From assembly GCF_035982055.1 (NCBI RefSeq), contig NZ_CP108427.1, forward strand, positions 3,844,001-3,908,000: a stretch of DNA of 64,000 nucleotides, written 5' to 3'. This DNA is from Streptomyces sp. NBC_01288 (GTDB lineage Bacteria > Actinomycetota > Actinomycetes > Streptomycetales > Streptomycetaceae). Of the stretch, positions 17,039-23,479 are shown piece after piece; within the stretch, counting starts at the first letter, position 1; each line of letters begins with the position of its first letter. The position numbers and the translations under genes are program-made. The notes below the pieces were generated by a model. The model had not been told where the DNA came from. It searched no databases and saw only the letters and a program-made list of their open reading frames with translations.

Positions 17039-18008
17039 GGACCACCGCCCGCGTGACCATGTCGTCGGTGAGTCCCGCGTCCAGCAGGGCCTGCGCGTGC
17101 AGCAGCAGACACGACGGCACCGGCAGACTGGTACCGCCCCCGCGCCGGGCCGCCAACTCACTGCGGCGGACCTCGATCGTGCGGGCCACGGCGGGCGGCG
17201 GCCAGGTCGCGGGGCGCGGCTGCGCCAGCAACTCGCCCAGCAGCACGTCCAGTTGGGGACGATCCGCGGGCCGCTTCGCAAGACACCGCGCGAGCAACGG
17301 CCGTATCCCCGGTGGTACGCCGTCCAGTTCGGGTGGGCGGTGTACGACCCGCAGGCTCACCGCCTCGCCCGCGCCGAACGGCGGGCGGCCGGTCAGCGCG
17401 AACACCAGGACGCCGCCGAGGGAGAACACGTCGCTGGGCGGCCCGATCTGACCCGCCGTCATCTGCTCCGGCGACATGAACGGCGGGGTGCCCACCACGA
17501 TCCCGGCCTGGGTGAGGCTCGGGGCGCCCTCGACGCGGGAGATGCCGAAGTCGATGACGCGGGGGCCGTCCGAGGCGAGCAGCACGTTGGCCGGCTTGAG
17601 GTCGCGGTGGACCAGGTTGGCCGCGTGGATGGCCTGCAACGCCTCGACGAGGAACGCGCCGAGCCTGCGGACCTGCGCCTCGGGCAGCGGGCCGTCCGAC
17701 CTGACAGCCTCGGCGAGGGAGGGCCCGGGCACGTACATCGTTGCCAGCCAAGGGAGTTCGGCCTCGGTGTCGGCGTCGACGACGGCCGCGGTGTAGGCGC
17801 CGCTGACCAGCCGGGCGGCGGCGACCTCGCGGGCGAAGCGCTCGCGGAACTCGGACTCCGCAGCCAGTTCGGGCCGTACGACCTTCACCGCCACCTCACG
17901 CCCGGCCGGCGAACGGCCGAGATACACCCAGCCCATCCCGCCGGAGCCGAGCCGCCCGGTGATCCGGTACGGCCCCACACTCAGGGGATCGCTGACCGGT
18001 GTGCGCAC
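17025..18008 (-). CDS. PASTA-less Ser/Thr protein kinase (PknB type)
   Basis: A 327-residue canonical Hanks-type kinase. It has the glycine loop LGSGGMGWVYLG (20-31), K42 in EVAVKVV, the catalytic HRDLKPANVLL, DFG in VIDFGISR, and APE as SPEQM. There is no transmembrane or extracellular sensor; the C-terminal 40 residues are a short helical tail. It is therefore cytosolic and probably depends on partner proteins for input. GTG 18008 is chosen because GAGG lies 7 nt upstream; GTG 18017 and a GTG-like codon at 17996 are weaker. It is followed by the overlapping YbjN-like gene. The spacing to the next operon is 80 nt, so it may be part of the same signalling island. Confidence 0.9.
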   Translation of the reverse strand: MRTPVSDPLSVGPYRITGRLGSGGMGWVYLGRSPAGREVAVKVVRPELAAESEFRERFAREVAAARLVSGAYTAAVVDADTEAELPWLATMYVPGPSLAEAVRSDGPLPEAQVRRLGAFLVEALQAIHAANLVHRDLKPANVLLASDGPRVIDFGISRVEGAPSLTQAGIVVGTPPFMSPEQMTAGQIGPPSDVFSLGGVLVFALTGRPPFGAGEAVSLRVVHRPPELDGVPPGIRPLLARCLAKRPADRPQLDVLLGELLAQPRPATWPPPAVARTIEVRRSELAARRGGGTSLPVPSCLLLHAQALLDAGLTDDMVTRAVVRGDA

Positions 18009-18131
18009 CCCGCTCACCTCACTTCGGGGTTCGTGACAGGTTGTCCCGAGTGTCCCCCGAAATCCCTTCTCGGGCGGGGAGATGAGCGAAATGGCGGCCA
18101 GGGCGCGCATCCGGCGCGGGCGGGACACCCC

Positions 18132-18180
18132 AGTTGAAAAAGTGTGACACTTCTCGCAAAAGTGTCACACTTTTTCAACT
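18132..18180. terminator. Perfect 21-bp inverted repeat (terminator and/or paired operator)
   Basis: Two 21-nt arms (18132-18152 and 18160-18180) are perfectly complementary around a 7-nt loop CTCGCAA. It lies 66 nt past the pckG stop and about 125 nt upstream of the kinase start, so it is well placed as the pckG terminator. Each arm also contains its own 11-bp near-palindrome, AGTGTGACACT on the left and AGTGTCACACT on the right, which is unusual for a terminator and fits a double operator for the kinase promoter. No U-tract follows on either strand. Confidence 0.75.
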
Positions 18181-18245
18181 ACCTACCCCTCCCCCCGGCC
18201 CGCGAGGGGACGGGACGGGACGGGACGGGACGGGTGCCACGAGGT

Positions 18246-20069
18246 TCAGCCGAGGCGCTCCACCAGCGCGCGGTACTCGTCCCACAGTTCCTTCGGCGTG
18301 TGGTCGCCGAAGGTGTTGAGGTGGTCGGGGACCAGGGCGGCCTCCTCGCGCCACACGTCCTTGTCGACGGTGAGCAGGAAGTCCAGGTCGGACTCGGACA
18401 GGTCGAGCCCCTTGGTGTCGAGGGCACCCTTGGCCGGCAGCACGCCGATCGGGGTCTCGACGCCCTCGGCGCGGCCGTCGAGGCGGTCCACGATCCACTT
18501 CAGGACCCGGCTGTTCTCACCGAAGCCGGGCCACACGAACTTGCCCGCGTCGTTCTTGCGGAACCAGTTCACGTAGTAGATCTTCGGCAGCGTCGCCTGG
18601 TCCCGGCCCTTGGCCACATCGACCCAATGGCCCATGTAGTCACCCATGTTGTAGCCGCAGAACGGCAGCATGGCGAAGGGGTCGCGGCGCAGTTCGCCGA
18701 CCTTGCCCTCGGCGGCGGCGGTCTTCTCGGAGGCCACGTTGGCGCCGAGGAAGACGCCGTGGTTCCAGTCGAAGGACTCCGTCACCAGCGGTACGGCCGA
18801 GGCGCGCCGGCCGCCGAACAGGATCGCCGAGATCGGCACGCCCTTGGGGTCCTCCCACTCGGGCGCGATGATCGGGCACTGCGCAGCGGGCACGGTGAAG
18901 CGGGCGTTGGGGTGCGCGGCGGGCGAACTGGACTCCGGCGTCCAGGAGTTGCCCTTCCAGTCCGTGAGGTGGGCCGGAGTCTCCTCCGTCATGCCCTCCC
19001 ACCAGATGTCGTTGTCGTCGGTCAACGCCACGTTGGTGAAGACGGAGTTGCCCCACAGCGTCTTCATCGCGTTGGCGTTGGTGTGCTCGCCGGTGCCGGG
19101 TGCGACGCCGAAGAAACCGGCCTCGGGGTTGATCGCGTAGAGCCGGCCGTCCTCCCCGAACCGCATCCAGGCGATGTCGTCACCGATCGTCTCGACGGTC
19201 CAGCCGGAGATGGTGGGCTCCAGCATCGCGAGGTTGGTCTTGCCGCAGGCCGAAGGGAAGGCCGCCGCCACGTACTTGGACTCCCCCTGCGGCGGGGTCA
19301 GCTTCAGGATGAGCATGTGCTCGGCGAGCCAGCCCTCGTCCCGCGCCATCACGGAGGCGATGCGCAGGGCGTAGCACTTCTTGCCGAGCAGGGCGTTGCC
19401 GCCGTAGCCGGAGCCGTAGGACCAGATCTCGCGGCTCTCGGGGAAGTGCGAGATGTACTTGGTGGAGTTGCACGGCCACGGCACGTCCGTCTCGCCCTCG
19501 GCCAGCGGTGCTCCGAGCGTGTGCACAGCACGCACGAAGAATCCGTCGGTACCGAGTTCGTCGAGGACGGGCTGTCCCATGCGGGTCATGGTGCGCATGG
19601 AGACGGCGACGTAGGCGGAGTCGGTGATCTCGACGCCGATCGCGGAGAGGTCCGAACCGAGGGGGCCCATGCAGAACGGGACGACGTACATCGTCCGGCC
19701 CTTCATGGAGCCGCGGAAGATGCCCTTGTCTCCCGCGAAGATGTCCCGCATTTCCGCGGGAGCCTTCCAGTGGTTGGTGGGTCCCGCGTCCTGCTCCTGC
19801 TCGGAGCAGATGAACGTCCTGTCCTCGACCCGGGCGACATCGGTCGGGTCGGAGGCGGCGTAGTACGAGTTCGGGCGCTTGATCGGGTCGAGCTTCTTGA
19901 AGGTGCCCTTTTGGACGAGCTCCTCGCTGAGCCGCTCGTACTCCGCTTCTGATCCGTCACACCAGACCACGCTGTCCGGCTGGGTCAGTTCTGCGATCTC
20001 GTTCACCCACGAGACCAGTTCTTTGTGCTCGGTTGGAATGACGGGGGGAGCCGCGATGTCGCGCGCCAC
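18246..20069 (-). CDS. pckG: Phosphoenolpyruvate carboxykinase (GTP)
   Basis: A 607-residue GTP-dependent PEP carboxykinase, converting oxaloacetate and GTP to PEP, CO2 and GDP in gluconeogenesis. The P-loop-like kinase-1 motif with the reactive cysteine is FPSACGKTN (C275, K277, T278). The family segments RPNSYYAASDPTDVARVEDRTFIC and GRTMYVVPFCMGPLGS are intact. GTG 20069 is the start, with AGGAG 5-6 nt upstream and family-typical ARDIAAP following. It is a monocistronic core gene, and its long upstream gap probably carries the regulatory signals for growth on non-sugar carbon. Confidence 0.97.
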   Translation of the reverse strand: MARDIAAPPVIPTEHKELVSWVNEIAELTQPDSVVWCDGSEAEYERLSEELVQKGTFKKLDPIKRPNSYYAASDPTDVARVEDRTFICSEQEQDAGPTNHWKAPAEMRDIFAGDKGIFRGSMKGRTMYVVPFCMGPLGSDLSAIGVEITDSAYVAVSMRTMTRMGQPVLDELGTDGFFVRAVHTLGAPLAEGETDVPWPCNSTKYISHFPESREIWSYGSGYGGNALLGKKCYALRIASVMARDEGWLAEHMLILKLTPPQGESKYVAAAFPSACGKTNLAMLEPTISGWTVETIGDDIAWMRFGEDGRLYAINPEAGFFGVAPGTGEHTNANAMKTLWGNSVFTNVALTDDNDIWWEGMTEETPAHLTDWKGNSWTPESSSPAAHPNARFTVPAAQCPIIAPEWEDPKGVPISAILFGGRRASAVPLVTESFDWNHGVFLGANVASEKTAAAEGKVGELRRDPFAMLPFCGYNMGDYMGHWVDVAKGRDQATLPKIYYVNWFRKNDAGKFVWPGFGENSRVLKWIVDRLDGRAEGVETPIGVLPAKGALDTKGLDLSESDLDFLLTVDKDVWREEAALVPDHLNTFGDHTPKELWDEYRALVERLG

Positions 20070-20398
20070 GATTGCTCCTATGATGAGGGATTTTGTCCTT
20101 GTTGCCCCGTGGGGGCCGCGACCCGGATGCTTCACGATGGTCGATCTTGGCGCTCATCCGGTGCCGACCGCACTCATTTGATCATCCGACGCGTCCGCCC
20201 ATATGTCCAGAGGGCCTCACATACGAGCGACGTGAGGATCGCCACTCATCCGGAACTCGCCGACATGTTTTCCGTGCGTCACCATCGCTTCACCCCGGGT
20301 ACCCGGGTCTCGGCCACGCATGAGAGAGTGGCCACTTCTGACCCCTCATCTCGCCGCACTGACACGTAACTTACGGTTCCGTAGGTACGATTGAGCGC
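20070..20398. other. 329-nt divergent intergenic region between pckG and the hemolysin-III gene
   Basis: No gene is visible. Besides the hlyIII promoter at its right end, it holds a perfect 14-bp palindrome CCCGGGTACCCGGG (20294-20307) and a 10-bp palindrome AGTGGCCACT (20327-20336). Both could be regulator sites for pckG. No convincing -35/-10 pair for pckG was found by eye. Confidence 0.55.
20359..20391 (+). promoter_or_regulatory. Probable leaderless promoter with internal operator upstream of the hemolysin-III gene
   Basis: CTGACA (20359-20364) is followed 17 nt later by TAGGTA (20382-20387), overlapped by TACGAT (20386-20391). Either -10 would start transcription at or within about 5 nt of ATG 20399, and no Shine-Dalgarno is present. 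The inverted repeat TACGG-TT-CCGTA (20372-20383, extended by outer AC/GT pairs at 20369-20386) sits between -35 and -10, a typical TetR-type repressor position. Confidence 0.55.
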
Positions 20399-21112
20399 AT
20401 GACTGCGTCCGTCCCCGACGCGCCCACGGACACGCCGACAGACGGCCACGGTCCCTCCGCGCTCTCTCTCCCCGACCACGTCAAACCGAAGTTGCGCGGC
20501 TGGCTGCACCTAGGCATGTTCCCGGCCGTCCTCGTCTCGGGCCTGGTGCTCACCGCTCTCGCCGACACACCCCGGGCCCGCATCGCCTGCGGGATCTTCG
20601 CCCTGACGGCCTGCCTGCTCTTCGGGGTCAGCGCGCTGTACCACCGGGGCGACTGGAGTCCGCGCATGGACGGCGTCCTGCGCAGACTCGACCACGCCAA
20701 CATCTTCCTGATCATCGCGGGCACGTACACGCCCCTGACGATGCTGCTGCTGCCGGGCGCCAAGGGCCAATGGCTGCTGTGGAGCATCTGGGGCGCGGCG
20801 GCGGCCGGCATCGCCTTCCGCGTCTTCTGGGTCGGCGCGCCGCGCTGGCTCTACACCCCCTGCTACATCGCGATGGGCTGGGCGGCCGTCTTCTTCCTGC
20901 CCGACTTCATGCGCACGGGCGGCATCGCCGTCCTGGTCCTGGTGGTCGTCGGCGGTCTGCTCTACAGCGCGGGCGGCGTGATCTACGGCATCAAGCGGCC
21001 AAATCCGTCACCGCGCTGGTTCGGTTTCCACGAGGTCTTCCACTCCCTCACGGTGGCGGCGTTCCTGGTGCACTACGTGGGGATCTCCCTGGTGGCGTAC
21101 CAGCACGGGTAG
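20399..21112 (+). CDS. Hemolysin III / TrhA family membrane protein
   Basis: A 237-residue seven-helix membrane protein of the HlyIII/TrhA (PAQR-like) family. After a 30-residue polar N-terminus come the conserved motifs GVSALYHRG (end of TM2-loop), LDHANIFLIIAGTYTP, and FGFHEVFHSLTVAAFLVHY near the C-terminus. The Ser, Asp and three His residues of these motifs form the putative zinc site of the family. Bacterial members have been linked to membrane fatty-acid/energetics homeostasis; a haemolytic role is not established for this group. It is monocistronic, probably leaderless, and ends at a strong TTCG-loop hairpin. Confidence 0.9.
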   Translation: MTASVPDAPTDTPTDGHGPSALSLPDHVKPKLRGWLHLGMFPAVLVSGLVLTALADTPRARIACGIFALTACLLFGVSALYHRGDWSPRMDGVLRRLDHANIFLIIAGTYTPLTMLLLPGAKGQWLLWSIWGAAAAGIAFRVFWVGAPRWLYTPCYIAMGWAAVFFLPDFMRTGGIAVLVLVVVGGLLYSAGGVIYGIKRPNPSPRWFGFHEVFHSLTVAAFLVHYVGISLVAYQHG

Positions 21113-21146
21113 CACCTGAGGCACCCACCCGGGACACCTCCTCTTC

Positions 21147-21174
21147 ATGGCCACGGCTTTCGAGCCGTGGCCAT
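21147..21174 (+). terminator. Hairpin terminator after the hemolysin-III gene
   Basis: ATGGCCACGGCT and AGCCGTGGCCAT form a perfect 12-bp stem with a TTCG tetraloop, followed by TTCTC. It begins 34 nt after the stop codon. Confidence 0.85.
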
Positions 21175-21213
21175 TTCTCATGTCCCGTTCCACTTCCTGA
21201 CAGCAGATCCCTG

Positions 21214-21250
21214 TTGGCATCCACCATCTTTTGAGAGCTACTCTCATTTC
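21214..21250 (+). promoter_or_regulatory. MFS/TetR operon promoter and operator
   Basis: TTGGCA (21214-21219) and TACTCT (21239-21244), 19 nt apart, would start transcription at about the ATG at 21251, giving a leaderless mRNA; no RBS is visible. The perfect inverted repeat TGAGAG-CTA-CTCTCA (21232-21246) covers the -10, so bound repressor would block RNA polymerase. The TetR protein encoded at the end of this operon is the likely ligand (inference). Confidence 0.65.
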
Positions 21251-22831
21251 ATGGCTACTGTCACTCAATCCAACGACGTGCGACGCGACCCGCGTCGCTG
21301 GTGGGCCCTCGGGGCCCTGGTCGCGAGCATGCTCACGCTCGGCTTCGACACGACGATCCTCAACGTGGCCCTGCCCACGATGGCCGGTGAGCTGGGCGCC
21401 ACCACCGGCCAGCAGCAGTGGATGGCGGACTCCTACGTCATCGTCTTCGCGGCCCTGATGCTCCCGGCGGGCCTGCTCGGCGACCGCTTCGGACGGCGCC
21501 GGATGCTGATCGCGGGGCTCGGCATCTTCCTCGCCGGTTCCGTGGCCGGCGCCCTGGCCGGTGACGTCAACTGGGTCATCGCGGCCCGCACGGTGATGGG
21601 CGTCGGCGCGGCCCTGGTCACCCCGCTCGCCCTGTCCGTACTGCCTTCACTCTTCGGCCCCGACGAGCGCACCAAGGCCGTCGGCGTCATCTCCGCGGCC
21701 TCGTCGCTCGGGCTGCCGCTCGGCCCGATCATCGGCGGCTGGCTGCTCAACCACTTCTGGTGGGGCTCGGTCTTCCTGGTCAACATCCCGATGGCCGCGA
21801 TCGGCATCGCCGCCTGCGTCTTCCTGCTGCCCGAGACCAAGGACCCCGCATCCCCCAGGGTCGACGCCCTCTCCACCGCGTTCACGGCGGCCGGCCTCGG
21901 CGCCCTGATCTACGCGATCATCGAGGCGCCCAGCCGCGGTTGGGGCGACCCGCTGATCGTGGGCATGCTCGTCGGATCCGCGATTCTGTTGGCCGCGCTC
22001 GTGCTGCGTGAGCGGCGCATGGAACGCCCCATGCTCGACATGACCCTGCTCAGCCACCGCGGCTTCCTGTTCAGCTCGATCGCGGCGACCCTGGTCATGT
22101 TCGTCCTGTCCGGCCTGCTGTTCGTGCTGCCGCAGTACCTCCAGGCGGTGCTCGGCAACGACGCGCTCGGCACCGGCGTCCGGCTGCTGCCCATGATGGG
22201 CGGCCTGATCATCGCGGCCCGGGCCGCACAACCGCTCGTCAACAAGTTCGGCTCCCGTGCCGTGGTCTGCGCGGGCCTGGTGGTGCTGGCCTTCGCCGCG
22301 CTGCTCGGCAGCCGTACGACGGTGGACTCCGGCTACGGCTTCACCGCGCTGTGGCTGTCCATCACCGGGTTCGGCTTCGGCTTCTCGATCGTCCCCGCGA
22401 TGGACGGTGCGCTGGGCGCGCTGCCCCGGGACCGGGCCGGCAGCGGTGCCGGGCTCCTGATGACCATGCGCCAGGTCGGCGCCGCGATCGGCATCGCCCT
22501 GCTGGGCAGCCTCCTCGCGAGCAGCTTCCGCGACCGCCTCGACGTCACCGGCCTGCCCGCGAAGGCGGCCGACACGGCCGGGGAGTCCGTCGTAGCGGCG
22601 CACATGGTCGCGCGGAAGGCAGGCTCGGCGGACCTCATCTCCTCCGCGAACAGCGCGTACGTCCACGGCATGGGCCTGGTCCTGCTGGTGTGCGGCGTCG
22701 CGGCCCTCGTCACCGCCCTGCTGTCGGCGGCGTTCCTGCCGAACACGCCGGCCGCGCCCACCAAGAAGGAGGAGGCCGAGGAAGACCCGGCCACAGCCGT
22801 GGCCATCGCTCTGGCGGATGCCGGACAATGA
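21251..22831 (+). CDS. MFS multidrug exporter, DHA2 (14-TM) family
   Basis: A 526-residue drug:H+ antiporter. The first helix carries the DHA2 motif LGFDTTILNVALPTM, loop 2-3 has motif A as LLGDRFGRRRML, and TM5 has the antiporter motif around LPLGPIIGGWLL. Fourteen hydrophobic segments are visible, followed by a short acidic C-terminal tail (KKEEAEEDP). It should export a hydrophobic drug or metabolite. The gene overlaps the tetR start by ATGA. Its promoter is covered by a TGAGAG/CTCTCA palindrome, the usual substrate-induced MFS-TetR arrangement. Confidence 0.93.
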   Translation: MATVTQSNDVRRDPRRWWALGALVASMLTLGFDTTILNVALPTMAGELGATTGQQQWMADSYVIVFAALMLPAGLLGDRFGRRRMLIAGLGIFLAGSVAGALAGDVNWVIAARTVMGVGAALVTPLALSVLPSLFGPDERTKAVGVISAASSLGLPLGPIIGGWLLNHFWWGSVFLVNIPMAAIGIAACVFLLPETKDPASPRVDALSTAFTAAGLGALIYAIIEAPSRGWGDPLIVGMLVGSAILLAALVLRERRMERPMLDMTLLSHRGFLFSSIAATLVMFVLSGLLFVLPQYLQAVLGNDALGTGVRLLPMMGGLIIAARAAQPLVNKFGSRAVVCAGLVVLAFAALLGSRTTVDSGYGFTALWLSITGFGFGFSIVPAMDGALGALPRDRAGSGAGLLMTMRQVGAAIGIALLGSLLASSFRDRLDVTGLPAKAADTAGESVVAAHMVARKAGSADLISSANSAYVHGMGLVLLVCGVAALVTALLSAAFLPNTPAAPTKKEEAEEDPATAVAIALADAGQ

Positions 22832-23460
22832 GCACCATGACGGCAACGCCCTCCCCCTTCAGCCCCGCCGACCGCCCCCAACTGGGCCTCCGCGAGCGCA
22901 AGAAGATCAAGACCCGCGAGGCGATCCGCACCGCGACGTACGCACTGGTCAAGGAACAGGGCTACGACGCGACCACGATCGAGCAGATCGCCGAGCGCGC
23001 CGAGGTGTCGCCGTCGACCGTCTTCCGCTACTTCCCCACCAAGGAAGACATCGTCATCACGGACGAGTTCGACCCGATCATCATGGAGGAGCTCCGGGCT
23101 CGCCCCGCCGACGAACCGTGGATGGTCACCCTGCGGTACGTGATGCGCAAGGCCATCCAGTTCGGCCTCAAGGAGGACCAGGAGATCTCCCGCCTCCGCT
23201 CCCACCTCATGGTCCAGGTCCCGGCGGTGCGCTCACGGATGATGGAGAGCATGTCGGTCACCGGCAACATGCTCTGCCACGCCATCGCCGAACGCACCGG
23301 CCGGGACGCGGAGAGCCTGGAGGTCCGGGTCTACGCGATGTCCATCGTCGGCGGCCTGATGGAGGCGTCCCTGTACTGGGCGGAGAGCGGCCACCAGGGG
23401 GAGCTCTCGGACCTGGTGGAGCGGGCGATGGATGTACTGGAGCACGGGCTCACTGACTGA
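22828..23460 (+). CDS. TetR-family transcriptional regulator
   Basis: A 210-residue TetR repressor. The N-terminal HTH spans about residues 25-72 (TREAIRTATYALVKEQGYDATTIEQIAERAEVSPSTVFRYFPTKEDIV). The C-terminal ligand domain, ending LVERAMDVLEHGLTD, belongs to the AcrR_C_17-like group often found with exporters. The start overlaps the MFS stop by ATGA, so repressor and pump are co-translated, and repression is probably autogenous through the 21232-21246 operator. Its last codons and stop form the left arm and loop of a terminator hairpin. Confidence 0.93.
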   Translation: MSTMTATPSPFSPADRPQLGLRERKKIKTREAIRTATYALVKEQGYDATTIEQIAERAEVSPSTVFRYFPTKEDIVITDEFDPIIMEELRARPADEPWMVTLRYVMRKAIQFGLKEDQEISRLRSHLMVQVPAVRSRMMESMSVTGNMLCHAIAERTGRDAESLEVRVYAMSIVGGLMEASLYWAESGHQGELSDLVERAMDVLEHGLTD

Positions 23461-23473
23461 GCCCGCGCTCCAG
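23437..23473. terminator. Bidirectional terminator overlapping the tetR 3' end
   Basis: Arms 23437-23451 (CTGGAGCACGGGCTC) and 23459-23473 (GAGCCCGCGCTCCAG) pair over 15 bp with one mismatch around the loop ACTGACT. The left arm and loop lie in the tetR coding end. It sits between convergent tetR and the galactose-oxidase gene, which are only 19 nt apart. Confidence 0.75.
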
Positions 23474-23479
23474 CGACAA

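Noticed and set aside
18132..18180. Terminal inverted repeats of an insertion sequence
   Set aside because: The two arms are adjacent with a 7-nt loop and no transposase or target duplication is present.
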